Assembly (NCBI GenBank): GCA_038234785.1
Contig: JBBQTC010000021.1
Span: forward strand, 1 to 50,310
DNA: 50,310 bases
Source: UBA668 sp038234785
GTDB lineage: Bacteria; Actinomycetota; Acidimicrobiia; Acidimicrobiales; Ilumatobacteraceae
Direction of reading: 5' to 3'
Below are positions 33,966-42,392 of this stretch, one piece after another (positions within the stretch are counted from its first letter, which is position 1; the number at the start of each line of letters is the position of its first letter). The position numbers were made by a program, and so were the translations under genes. A model generated the notes under the pieces. The model did no database searches, was not told the DNA's origin, and saw only the letters and a list, made by a program, of their open reading frames with translations.

Positions 33966-35828
33966 TCAGACACCAATCGTCGTCTCGCCGGCACGCACCT
34001 GGGCGGCATAGACCCCGTCGCGACGCATCAGTTCGTCGTGGCTGCCCTGCTCGACGATGCGCCCCTCGTCGAGCACCACGATGCGGTCCGCATCGCGGAT
34101 CGTCGAGAGTCGATGGGCGATGACGACGGCGGTGCGGCCCTTCAGGGCCTCCTCGAGCGCCGCCTGCACGTGCGCCTCGTTCTCGTTGTCGAGGTGACTG
34201 GTGGCCTCGTCGAGGATGATCACCGCCGGGTTCTTGAGCAGCAACCGAGCGATGGCCAGCCGCTGCTTCTCGCCGCCGGACAACCGGTAGCCGCGCTCGC
34301 CGACCACTGTGTCGTAGCCGTCGGGCAGGTCGGCGATGGTGTCGAAGATGCGGGCGCCACGACACGCGGCATCGAGTTCGGCAACTGTCGCGTCGGGCTT
34401 CGCGTACCGCAGGTTGGCACCGATGGACTCGTGGAACAGGTGCGGGTCCTGGCTGACGACACCGATGGCCTCGCGGAGGCTGTCCTGGGTGAGGTCGCGC
34501 ACGTCGTGACCGTCGACCGACACCACCCCACCGGTGACGTCGTAGAGGCGAGGGATGAGGCCCGACATGGTCGTCTTGCCGGAACCGGACGCCCCCACGA
34601 GCGCCACCGTCTCGCCGGGCTCGACCACCATCGAGACTCCCTGGAGCACGTCGCGATCCGGGTCGGCGCCCACCACCGTCGACGGCGCCTCCAACGACCG
34701 CACCGTGACGTCGGCACCCGCCGGGTAGCGGAACCACACGTCGCGGAACTCGACGCGACCGACGGGCTCCACGAGATCGACCGCGCCAGGCCGGTCGGTG
34801 ACGAACTCAGGGGCATCGAGCACCTCGAACACCCGCTCGAAGCTCACCATCGCGGTCATCAGGTCGACACGCGCGTTCGTGAGGCCGGTAAGGGGTTGGT
34901 ACACGCGAGTGACGAGGGCGGCCAGCGCGACCAGGGTGCCTGTGGAGATGTTCCCACTGACCACGAGGTGGGCGCCGACGCCGTAGATGGCAGCGGCGCC
35001 GAGTGCACCGACAAGTCCGAGCGCCACGAAGAACACGCGTCCGTACATCGCTGACTTGATGCCGGTGTCGCGCACCCTCGCCGCGCGTCCCGAGAACATG
35101 GTGACCTCGTCGTGTTGGCGACCGAACAACTTGACGAGCAACGCGCCGGCGACGTTGAATCGCTCCGCCATCTGGTTGTTCATCTCGGCATTCGTGGCCA
35201 TGTTCTGGCGGGAGATGTCCTGCAGTCGGCGGCCCACACGCTTCGCCGGGATGACGAAGACCGGGAGCACGATGAGCGCGAGCAGGGTGAGTCGCCACTC
35301 GAGCGCGGCCATCGCCCCGAGCGTGGTGATCAGCACCACGACGTTGCTGACGACGCTGCCGAGCGTGCTGGTCACCGCGGTCTGGGCACCGACCACGTCG
35401 TTGTTGAGGCGACTGGTGAGCGCGCCGGTCTGGGTACGGGTGAAGAACGCGATGGGCATCCGCTGGACCTTGGCGAACAACGCCACCCGCAGGTCGTAGA
35501 TGAGTCCCTCACCGATCCGGGCGCTGCACCACCGTTGGACGATGGCGAGCCCCGCATCGGCCAGGGCCGCACCGACGACGATTGCGGCGAGCACGTTGAT
35601 GCCGGCTCGATCGGACTGCGGGATGGCGACGTCGAGGATGCGGCGGAAGGCGAACGGGGGCACCAGCCCGATCAGGGCCGAGGCCACGATCGACACCAGG
35701 AAGATGACGATCGTGCGGCGGTACGGGTGGGCGAAGTGCCAGGCCCGGCGCAGAGAACTGCGCTGCAATTTGACGCCCTTCACTGCGTCGGCGTCCCCCG
35801 GCATCATCATGTGTGGACCCATGCGCAT
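33966..35828 (-). CDS. ABC transporter with fused membrane and ATPase domains (exporter type)
   Basis: The 620-residue half-transporter has a membrane domain of six helices (about 30-330), then a nucleotide-binding domain (about 370-620) with Walker A GASGSGKTT, signature LSGGEKQRLAIARLL, Walker B VIILDEAT, D-loop and H-loop AHRLST. It should work as a homodimer exporting lipids, peptides or drugs. Start position is uncertain: an ATG at 35876 overlaps the divergent gene and a GTG at 35858 is possible; the chosen ATG gives a basic N-terminus before the first helix. Confidence 0.88.
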   Translation of the reverse strand: MRMGPHMMMPGDADAVKGVKLQRSSLRRAWHFAHPYRRTIVIFLVSIVASALIGLVPPFAFRRILDVAIPQSDRAGINVLAAIVVGAALADAGLAIVQRWCSARIGEGLIYDLRVALFAKVQRMPIAFFTRTQTGALTSRLNNDVVGAQTAVTSTLGSVVSNVVVLITTLGAMAALEWRLTLLALIVLPVFVIPAKRVGRRLQDISRQNMATNAEMNNQMAERFNVAGALLVKLFGRQHDEVTMFSGRAARVRDTGIKSAMYGRVFFVALGLVGALGAAAIYGVGAHLVVSGNISTGTLVALAALVTRVYQPLTGLTNARVDLMTAMVSFERVFEVLDAPEFVTDRPGAVDLVEPVGRVEFRDVWFRYPAGADVTVRSLEAPSTVVGADPDRDVLQGVSMVVEPGETVALVGASGSGKTTMSGLIPRLYDVTGGVVSVDGHDVRDLTQDSLREAIGVVSQDPHLFHESIGANLRYAKPDATVAELDAACRGARIFDTIADLPDGYDTVVGERGYRLSGGEKQRLAIARLLLKNPAVIILDEATSHLDNENEAHVQAALEEALKGRTAVVIAHRLSTIRDADRIVVLDEGRIVEQGSHDELMRRDGVYAAQVRAGETTIGV

Positions 35829-35874
35829 GCGACTGAGGATACGGACGGCATCGCTCACTTCTACGATGGCTCCC

Positions 35875-37458
35875 ATGCGTCGCCGCCTGCCCATCGTCAT
35901 GCTCTCCTGCTCGCTGGTGTTCGCCGCCGCGTGCGGTGACGGGATCGACGAAGGAGCGAACCAAGGGCGAGGCAACCGCGGCACGATCGACGGCGTCACG
36001 CTCCACACGGCCGACACCGTCGACCTCGGGACCGTGCCGATGACCACCGATGTTCCGGACCCGGCGCCGACCGACAGCGTGCCCGCCGACAACAGTTCGT
36101 TCGCATGGAGCGAGGTCAGCGACGGCGTCGATGAGGGCTACCTCGACGTGCCGATCGACTACGACCACCCCGGCGACGGCACGATCTCGCTCTACGCCGT
36201 CCGCCATCGCGCGGTCGACACCGCAAACCGCATCGGCACGCTGTTGGTCAACCCCGGCGGTCCCGGTTACGGCGGCTCGGGGCTGGCCTACAACGCGGAA
36301 TCCATCTACGGGCAGGACCTCCTCGACCGGTTCGACATCGTCGGTTGGGACCCGCGAGGCACGGGGTCCAGCGAGCCCGCGATCGACTGCATCGACGACT
36401 ACGACCCGTACTTCTCGCTCGACTCGTCGCCGGACACGCCGCAAGAGCGCGCCGATCTCGTCGCCGCCGGCACGGAGTTCGGTCAGGCGTGCCTGCGCCT
36501 GAACGCCGACATCCTTCCGTTCATCAGCACGGAGAACTCCGCGCGCGACATCGATGCGATCCGCTCCGCGCTGGGGGAGCGCACGATCAGCTACTTCGGT
36601 TTCAGCTACGGCAGCGAGCTGGGATCCACGTGGGCGACGATGTTCCCCGACACCGTCCGTGCGGCCGTGCTCGACGGAGCGGTGGACCCCACCGTCGGCT
36701 ACCTCCAGCAGAACATCCAGCAGGCCGCCGGCTTCGAGGCGACGTTCGCGACGTTCCTCGCGCAGTGCAGTGCGGACAAGAGTTGCGCCTTCAACAACAA
36801 CGGTGACGCCGAGGGAGCCTTCGACGCGCTGAATGCCGCCGCCGATGCATCCCCGGTGAAGGCGCCGGATCTGGGGCGTCCCGACATCACGCAAGCAGTG
36901 CTCTCCACGGCGGTCGCCGACGCGATGTACGACCAGTCGTACTGGCCGCGCCTCGAACAGGCGCTGGCCGACCTGCAGCAGGGCGACGGCCAAGGTGTGC
37001 TCGACCTGTACGACGACTACTACGGCTACCGGAACGGGGGCTGGGACGACGCGCTCGAGGCGTATTTCGCGATCGGTTGCCTCGATGATCCGGGCAGCAC
37101 CGGACCCGACGACCTGTACTCCCACGAGGCGGAGTTCGCCGCCGCGGCACCACGCCTCGGACGCGGATGGATGGCAGAGCTCACGTTCTGCTCGGTGTGG
37201 CCGATCAAGCCCGCCCCGCCGGTCACCATCACCGGCAAGGGGGCCGGACCCATCGTGGTCGTGGGCACCACCGGCGACCCCGCGACGCCGCTGAGCGGGA
37301 CGCGCAACATGGCGCGGGCGCTCGAGGACGGGCACCTCATCGTCGTGACGGCCGACCAGCACACCGGGTACGGCGTCAATCGCTGCGTCGACGACACGGT
37401 CGACAACTACCTCGTCGACCCGTCGGTGCCGCTCCCACCGGAGACCGATTGCGGCTGA
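35875..37458 (+). CDS. secreted lipoprotein, TAP-type alpha/beta hydrolase (peptidase S33)
   Basis: The 527-residue protein has a lipoprotein signal with lipobox FAAAC (C20), an acidic linker, then the alpha/beta hydrolase domain with LLVNPGGPGYGGSG, FDIVGWDPRGTG, the nucleophile elbow GFSYGSELG (S244), and a C-terminal TAP-like part with IVVVGTTGDPATPL (acid) and TADQHTGYG (histidine). Streptomyces tripeptidyl aminopeptidases and the mycobacterial serine proteases CaeA/Hip1 share this plan. Expected role: trimming peptides or esters at the cell surface. It stands 46 nt from the divergent ABC transporter gene's chosen start, and 38 nt before a paralogue. Confidence 0.9.
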   Translation: MRRRLPIVMLSCSLVFAAACGDGIDEGANQGRGNRGTIDGVTLHTADTVDLGTVPMTTDVPDPAPTDSVPADNSSFAWSEVSDGVDEGYLDVPIDYDHPGDGTISLYAVRHRAVDTANRIGTLLVNPGGPGYGGSGLAYNAESIYGQDLLDRFDIVGWDPRGTGSSEPAIDCIDDYDPYFSLDSSPDTPQERADLVAAGTEFGQACLRLNADILPFISTENSARDIDAIRSALGERTISYFGFSYGSELGSTWATMFPDTVRAAVLDGAVDPTVGYLQQNIQQAAGFEATFATFLAQCSADKSCAFNNNGDAEGAFDALNAAADASPVKAPDLGRPDITQAVLSTAVADAMYDQSYWPRLEQALADLQQGDGQGVLDLYDDYYGYRNGGWDDALEAYFAIGCLDDPGSTGPDDLYSHEAEFAAAAPRLGRGWMAELTFCSVWPIKPAPPVTITGKGAGPIVVVGTTGDPATPLSGTRNMARALEDGHLIVVTADQHTGYGVNRCVDDTVDNYLVDPSVPLPPETDCG

Positions 37459-37496
37459 CCTCGCGATCGCAGATCCAGCCCATAACCTTCCGGCCG

Positions 37497-38966
37497 ATGC
37501 GCCGCGTCCCGCTCCTCCTCGCCGCCGCGGCACTCATCAGCGCCTGCACGGTGAAGTCCGGCCAGCCGAGCACACCGATCACGGCGGATGCCGGCAGCCC
37601 GTTCGAGTGGACCCCGTTCGGTCCAGATGCGCGGGTGCAGACCGGTCACCTCCAAGTGCCGCTCGAACACGCCGATCCTGCCAAGGGGACCATCGATCTC
37701 TTCGTCGCCCGTCATCTGGCCGATCCGGCGAAGCGCATCGGAAGCCTGCTCGTGAACCCGGGTGGACCTGGGTTCGGTGGCAGCGACTTCGCGATCCAGG
37801 CGGAGTCCGTGTACAGCCCGGCGCTGCTCGACCGGTTCGACATCGTCGGGTGGGATCCGCGGGGCACCGGCTACAGCCTCCCCACCGTCGACTGCATCAC
37901 CGACTACGACCACTTCTACACCGGGATCGACATCACCCCCGACACCCCGCAGGAGCGCCAACTCCCGATCGACCTGGCCAAGGAGTTCGCCGACGACTGC
38001 GCAACGAAGAACGCGACGATCCTGCCGTACGTCGGCACCAACGAATCCGCGCGCGACATGGACTCGATCCGTGCAGCGCTCGGCGAGACCACGATCAGCT
38101 ACTTCGGCTTCAGCTACGGCAGCGAACTCGGAGCGACATGGGCCACGCTGTTCCCCGACACGGTTCGGGCGGCCGCCCTCGACGGAGCCGTCGACCCCGC
38201 CGCCGACCAGGAGCAGGGCAGCCTCGATCAGGCGGCCGGCTTCGAGCAGGCGATCACCTCCTTCCTCGCCGCGTGCAGCGCAACCGCCGACTGCGCGTTC
38301 CACAACGGCGGTGACGCCGAGGGTGCCTTCGACGCCCTGATGCTTCGACTCGACGACCACCCGATCCCCACCGAAGATCGTCGACCGGAGCTCACCAGGG
38401 GCATGGCCCTTAACGCGGTCGCCCAAGCGATGTACAGCCAGCAGCTCTGGCCGGTGCTCGAGCGGGCGTTGGCGGACGCCCAGTCGGGCAACGGTTCGGC
38501 GATGCTCGCGCTGTTCGACGAATACTTCCGTCGCCAGCCGGACGGGACATACGAGAATATGCTCGAGGCATTCCAGGTGATCACGTGTGCGGACAGCGCC
38601 GCCCGGCCGACAGTCGCCGAGGACGACGCCAATGCAGCCGACTTCCAGACCATCGCGCCTCGGTTCGCGCCGAACACGAACGGCAGCTACTTCTGCACGT
38701 TCTTCCCCCCTGCGACCGACCAGCGGATCGCCATCACCGGTGCCGGCGCAGGGCCGATCCTGGTGATGGGCACCACGGGCGACCCTGCCACGCCACTGGC
38801 CAGCACGCGCAAGATGGCCCAGGCACTCGAGGACGGACGACTGGTCGTCGTCCACGCCGAGGGCCACACGGGCTACCTGCCCGGCACGTGCAGCGGCGAC
38901 GTCATCGATCAGTACCTCATCGATCCCATCGGCCACACCCCCGCCGACGGCTTCGAATGTCCGTGA
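37497..38966 (+). CDS. secreted lipoprotein, TAP-type alpha/beta hydrolase (paralogue)
   Basis: The 489-residue paralogue of the preceding gene has lipobox LISAC, the elbow GFSYGSELG (S206), acid in GTTGDPATPL and histidine in HAEGHTGYL. Large blocks are nearly identical to its neighbour (RFDIVGWDPRGTG, NESARDMDSIRAALGE, LFPDTVRAAALDGAVDP), while the linker after the signal peptide is about 30 residues shorter. This indicates tandem duplication followed by divergence, perhaps in substrate pocket. It is the last gene before the repeat-separated region. Confidence 0.9.
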   Translation: MRRVPLLLAAAALISACTVKSGQPSTPITADAGSPFEWTPFGPDARVQTGHLQVPLEHADPAKGTIDLFVARHLADPAKRIGSLLVNPGGPGFGGSDFAIQAESVYSPALLDRFDIVGWDPRGTGYSLPTVDCITDYDHFYTGIDITPDTPQERQLPIDLAKEFADDCATKNATILPYVGTNESARDMDSIRAALGETTISYFGFSYGSELGATWATLFPDTVRAAALDGAVDPAADQEQGSLDQAAGFEQAITSFLAACSATADCAFHNGGDAEGAFDALMLRLDDHPIPTEDRRPELTRGMALNAVAQAMYSQQLWPVLERALADAQSGNGSAMLALFDEYFRRQPDGTYENMLEAFQVITCADSAARPTVAEDDANAADFQTIAPRFAPNTNGSYFCTFFPPATDQRIAITGAGAGPILVMGTTGDPATPLASTRKMAQALEDGRLVVVHAEGHTGYLPGTCSGDVIDQYLIDPIGHTPADGFECP

Positions 38967-39329
38967 CACGCGCCAGCTGAACGACACGCGCTAGTGCCCT
39001 GTCAGTCAACGTTCGCCTCGTTGCGGTCGCTGCAGAGAGCCGGCGGTAGGGGCATGTTCAGATCCGAAGATATGTGCGTTCAGCGAGTCCGTTTGGACTG
39101 CCAGGTAGCGCAGAACTGCCTGGTTGATGATCTTGATGGCGTTGCGGCGTGTTCGTAGCGTTTCGGTTCGTCCGGCGGGTGGGCTCGCTAACTGCCTGCT
39201 GCCTTCGGGTTGGCTTTCTAACGAGGTGCTGCCCGCCGGGTGAATCGGCCGTGGTGTGGCTCGAAAGAGGCGCGCAGGATCAGTCTGAACCAGGAGTGCC
39301 CACCGCGGTTCCCATCAACCATGGCGCTG
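38967..39329. other. boundary region with a decayed coding remnant
   Basis: No complete gene is seen in these 363 bp. On the minus strand a frame without stop but also without a usable start runs from about 39200 to a TGA at 39006; it reads like coding sequence (RRNAIKIINQAVLRYLAVQ and a hydrophilic tail) and the first array repeat lies inside its end. This may be a gene cut by array formation. GC-rich inverted stretches surround 39175-39240. Confidence 0.4.
39040..39054 (+). repeat. array repeat copy 1
   Basis: CCGGCGGTAGGGGCA, one base shorter than the consensus CCGGCGGTAGGTGGCA. Eleven bases to its left (GCTGCAGAGAG) are shared with copy 5. Confidence 0.8.
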
Positions 39330-39728
39330 TTATGCACGTTGCGGGGGTGGGCTCAACTTCTTCAAGCGCGCGGCGAGGTCATCGACTGGACAGTGGTTCG
39401 TGGCTACGTCGATGACCAGGTCGTAGACGTCGTCGTTCGAGGCGCCGGCAACGCTCACCCCGTTGAGTTCGAGGAACACGGCCGTGCTCAACCAGCCCAG
39501 CCGCTTGTTGCCGTCGATGAGCGCATGATTGTTCACGATCGATTGCAGCAATGAAGCCGCCTTCGACCAGACATCCGGGTACGCATCCTCTCCGAGCAGG
39601 GTCGTGCGAGGACGAGCGACCGCAGAGCCGAGCAGACCGATGTCGCGGATCGGGGGCGGATCCCCGAGCAACGTTCTTGCCAGGTCGACGACATCCTCGA
39701 GGTCGAGGTACTCGACAGGTTCGCTCAC
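39330..39728 (-). CDS. doc: Doc-type Fic toxin
   Basis: The 132-residue protein of the Doc branch of Fic proteins has HALIDGNKRLG (68-78), matching the H-x-F-x-D-G-N-K-R active motif with leucine in place of phenylalanine. P1 Doc phosphorylates elongation factor Tu and stops translation. The start overlaps the antitoxin stop by 4 nt. Size and the N-terminal YLDLEDVVDLARTLLG fit Doc rather than long Fic AMPylators. It is part of the first module of the repeat array. Confidence 0.88.
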   Translation of the reverse strand: MSEPVEYLDLEDVVDLARTLLGDPPPIRDIGLLGSAVARPRTTLLGEDAYPDVWSKAASLLQSIVNNHALIDGNKRLGWLSTAVFLELNGVSVAGASNDDVYDLVIDVATNHCPVDDLAARLKKLSPPPQRA

Positions 39729-39928
39729 CGGCCGAGTCGCTCGATGGCGTCGGCGTGCACGTCCAAGATGAGGCGCGCGGAGTTGGCGACGCGATCGCGG
39801 TGATCACTTCGTGCAACGAACTCCCGCACCGCTCGCCGAGCAGCATCCTGCATCGAAATTCCTTCAGCAGCAGCCCGACGGCGCAGGGCTGCCTGCTCCT
39901 CATCGCTGAGTCGGAGTGTCATAGCCAT
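39725..39928 (-). CDS. ribbon-helix-helix antitoxin of the Doc module
   Basis: The 67-residue protein begins MAMTLRLSDEEQAALRRRAAAEGIS, the strand and first helix of a ribbon-helix-helix DNA-binding fold, then a helix QDAARRAVREFV and a charged C-terminal tail that would bind the toxin. It precedes the toxin gene with a 4-nt overlap. The antitoxin is not of the classic Phd fold, so this is a hybrid RHH-Doc pair. A palindrome upstream could be its own operator. Confidence 0.82.
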   Translation of the reverse strand: MAMTLRLSDEEQAALRRRAAAEGISMQDAARRAVREFVARSDHRDRVANSARLILDVHADAIERLGR

Positions 39929-39936
39929 TCCCGGAT

Positions 39937-39953
39937 GGTATCACTTCGATACC
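39937..39953 (-). promoter_or_regulatory. palindrome upstream of the Doc antitoxin
   Basis: GGTATC-N5-GATACC begins 8 bp upstream of the antitoxin start. Ribbon-helix-helix antitoxins commonly repress their own operon through such palindromes. Confidence 0.5.
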
Positions 39954-40045
39954 GTCGCCGCGCCAGCGCTCATCCGTCCAGATCTGCCGGTCTGTTCGCT
40001 GAGCCGTGAGTTGCCTTTTGAACGACTTGATAGCAGAATGCAAGC

Positions 40046-40276
40046 ATGCCGAATGTACTAGTACGCGATCTGCCCGACGACGTGCACGCGAGCCTGCAGC
40101 ACCGCGCCGAGTCGGCAGGGCAGTCACTCCAGCAGTACCTCGCCGCGGAACTCACGCGATTGGCATCGACGCCCACTATGGACGACGTACTCGCACGCAT
40201 CTCTCGCCGGAACGGTGGGCGCGTCGACCTTGAACGAGCCGTCGCCGACCTCGACGAGGAGCGCGGCGACCGTTGA
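40046..40276 (+). CDS. vapB: VapB/FitA-type antitoxin
   Basis: The 76-residue protein starts MPNVLVRDLPDDVHASLQHRAE, the ribbon-helix-helix signature of FitA-like antitoxins, with a second helix QSLQQYLAAELTRL and an acidic C-terminal tail. It is followed at once by a PIN toxin. A 10-bp palindrome GTACTAGTAC (40055-40064) lies inside codons 4-7. The module is divergent from the Doc pair. Confidence 0.88.
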   Translation: MPNVLVRDLPDDVHASLQHRAESAGQSLQQYLAAELTRLASTPTMDDVLARISRRNGGRVDLERAVADLDEERGDR

Positions 40277-40671
40277 TCGTGATCGACGCGTCGGTGCTCG
40301 CCAATGTGGTCGGCGACGACGGGCAAGCCGGACGCGCCGCACGCACCCGGATCGCTGCCGCCTCGCAGTGGTCCGCTCCGGACCTCGTCGATGTCGAAAC
40401 CGTCTCCGTGCTCCGCAGGCGCTGGCGCGCCGGAGACCTCACAGCGCGACGATTCCGATCGGCAGTCGAGGACCTGCTGTCACTTCCGATCGCGCGCTTT
40501 CCGACCGGCCCGTTGATGATTCGGGCCTACGAACTTCGGTCGAACGTGACCCCATACGACGCCACCTACATTGCGCTTGCCGAGGGCCTCTCGTGCCCAC
40601 TCGTAACGGCTGACCCTCGACTTTCCCGAGCGCCCGGCATCCGCTGCGCAGTCGACATCCTGGTCTTCTGA
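40273..40671 (+). CDS. vapC: VapC toxin, PIN-domain ribonuclease
   Basis: The 132-residue PIN protein has the four acidic residues of the metal site: D5 (MIVIDAS), E42 (DVETVS), D96 (TPYDATYIALAE) and D114 (VTADPRL). VapC toxins cleave tRNA or rRNA. A TTG start overlaps the antitoxin stop by 4 nt; the GTG six bases later is an alternative. The length fits the family, and all catalytic residues are present, so the toxin should be active. Confidence 0.9.
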   Translation: MIVIDASVLANVVGDDGQAGRAARTRIAAASQWSAPDLVDVETVSVLRRRWRAGDLTARRFRSAVEDLLSLPIARFPTGPLMIRAYELRSNVTPYDATYIALAEGLSCPLVTADPRLSRAPGIRCAVDILVF

Positions 40672-40752
40672 CCGTGCGACCGACCCGCCCAGATCTGCCG
40701 TGATGCGCTGCCCGGCTCGAGTTGCCGACGAGCGCATGACGACGGGGCGGAC

Positions 40753-40768
40753 CCGGCGGTAGGTGGCG
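40753..40768 (+). repeat. array repeat copy 2
   Basis: CCGGCGGTAGGTGGCG, 15 of 16 bases of the consensus. The flanks GACCCG and CGGGTC (40750-40771) pair around it. Confidence 0.85.
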
Positions 40769-40770
40769 GG

Positions 40771-41350
40771 TCAGCCGTCGCCTGCTTGGAGCCGCGAGTA
40801 GACCAGTGCGTCTGATCTCGAATCGCCGACGGCCAGGAACGATCTCAGCCGCCCTTCCAGCTCGAAGCCTGCCGCGAGCAGCACGCACTGCGACGGACGG
40901 TTGTCTGGCTCGACCCACGCCTCGATACGCGCATACCCGCCTGCTCCGATGGCCCAGTCGCTGGCCAGCGCCACCGCGCGACGAGCGAGCCCGCGTTGTC
41001 GTGCGCTCGGAACGACCCAGTACCCGACCGATCACCGAGGGCTGTGGTCGAAGCATGAGCGACACGAGCCCCACTGCTCGATTCAGCTCGAGCTCGTGCA
41101 TAGCGAGACTGATGCCCTCGCCCGAGGTGATGCGCTTGCCTTGGCGATCGATGAATGCACGGCCGGCGTCGACGGTCCAGTGTGCAGGGACGGTCGTATT
41201 GGAAGGAATGGCCGAATCGGTGCTCGCCTCTCGCACGCACTGCGAGGCGTTCGAACGGCTCTCCGACATCTGCGATCGTCGGCCGGCGGCGCGACGCGTG
41301 ACGGCTGACGCGGACGTGGCGACCACGTACCTGGCCCTGCTCGCAGCCAT
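40771..41350 (-). pseudogene. frameshifted GNAT acetyltransferase
   Basis: The N-terminal part (AHWTVDAGRAFIDRQGK, ISLAMHELELNRAVGLVSL) and the C-terminal part (YWVVPSARQRGLARRAVALA, then IEAWVEPDNRPSQCVLLAAGF) of one GNAT are in different frames. They join after a single extra base near 41024-41028. All expected family blocks are present in order, so the break is recent or a sequencing error. The position of the original start is unclear. The gene is the only one in its repeat-bounded module. Confidence 0.7.
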
Positions 41351-41370
41351 CGGCGACCCTGCCGGCTGAC

Positions 41371-41386
41371 CCGGCGGTAGGTGACA
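41371..41386 (+). repeat. array repeat copy 3
   Basis: CCGGCGGTAGGTGACA, 15 of 16 bases of the consensus, directly after TGA at the end of the frameshifted module's reverse frame. Confidence 0.85.
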
Positions 41387-41474
41387 CGTCGGACGCGACG
41401 GTTCTGGAGCTCTCGTTTGCTCGACCGATCAACCTGGCTGCAGCCGTTGAAATCACGAATCGCAGCGGCGTCTG

Positions 41475-42302
41475 GTGTGTGATGCTCATGTCGTGGTCGA
41501 TCCCGACATCGCTGCGCACTACGCCCTCGGATTCGAGTCCTCGCGTCTGTTCGTCGATGGACGGCCGCGCCTTGAACATGTTCGAACGCTGGAGCTTCTC
41601 GATCGATATCTGCCGTCTCCCCCAGGTCGGATCGTGGACGTCGGCGGGGGAACCGGGGTCTACGCCGTGCCGCTCGCCGAACGTGGCTTCGAGGTGCACG
41701 TCATCGAGCCGATCGAAGCACACGTGGAGCAGGTCGCACAGACAGCCCGAAGCGCAGGCCTGCGCGGTCTGACATCCGAACTCGGAGATGCCCGAGACCT
41801 CTCCGCTGTCACTGCGTTCGCAGATGCGGTGCTGCTTCTCGGCCCGCTCTACCACCTCACCGAAGCATCAGATCGCGCCACCGCGCTCGCCGAGGCACGA
41901 CGCATCGTCCGGCCGGGCGGCGTCGTGGTCGCCGTGGGTATCTCGCGATTCGCTTCACTGATGGACGGGCTCAAGCGGAAGAACCTCGACGACCCGGTCT
42001 TTCGGTCGATCGTCCAAGGAGATCTCGAATCGGGCCAGCATCGCAACCCCGACGTGCACACCAGACCCGAGTTCTTCACGACCGCCTACTTCCACCGTCC
42101 GGAAGACCTCCGCGACGAAGCGCTCACCGCTGGCCTGGTCGATGTCAGTCTGTTCGCCGTCGAGGGACCGAGCTGGATCGTCGAGGACCTAGCGGACCTC
42201 GACAACCAACTCTTCGCTGCGCGAGCAGTCGAGTCCGAGCCCGCCCTCATGGGGGCGACATCGCACATCATGATGATCGGCTACCGGGCGTCGTCGGACT
42301 GA
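41475..42302 (+). CDS. class I SAM-dependent methyltransferase
   Basis: The 275-residue protein has motif I VDVGGGTGVYAVPLA (53-67), an acidic residue ending strand 2 (HVIEPIEAH), LGDARDL and the motif IV region DAVLLLGPLYHLTEASDR, followed by IVRPGGVVVAVGIS. The insertion with HRNPDVHTRPEFFTTAYFH is typical of UbiE-like or small-molecule methyltransferases of actinobacterial genomes. Substrate is unknown. Several GTG codons near the start make the N-terminus uncertain. It is the sole gene of its array module. Confidence 0.85.
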   Translation: MCDAHVVVDPDIAAHYALGFESSRLFVDGRPRLEHVRTLELLDRYLPSPPGRIVDVGGGTGVYAVPLAERGFEVHVIEPIEAHVEQVAQTARSAGLRGLTSELGDARDLSAVTAFADAVLLLGPLYHLTEASDRATALAEARRIVRPGGVVVAVGISRFASLMDGLKRKNLDDPVFRSIVQGDLESGQHRNPDVHTRPEFFTTAYFHRPEDLRDEALTAGLVDVSLFAVEGPSWIVEDLADLDNQLFAARAVESEPALMGATSHIMMIGYRASSD

Positions 42303-42331
42303 GACGTCGGCCACCGTCACGCAACCTCAAC

Positions 42332-42347
42332 CCGGCGGTAGGTGGCA
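42332..42347 (+). repeat. array repeat copy 4 (perfect)
   Basis: CCGGCGGTAGGTGGCA, identical to the consensus, 29 bp after the methyltransferase stop. Confidence 0.9.
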
Positions 42348-42392
42348 TGGCGGGCATGGAACCGCGCTTCCCGATGTCGAGCTCGCCCGCGG

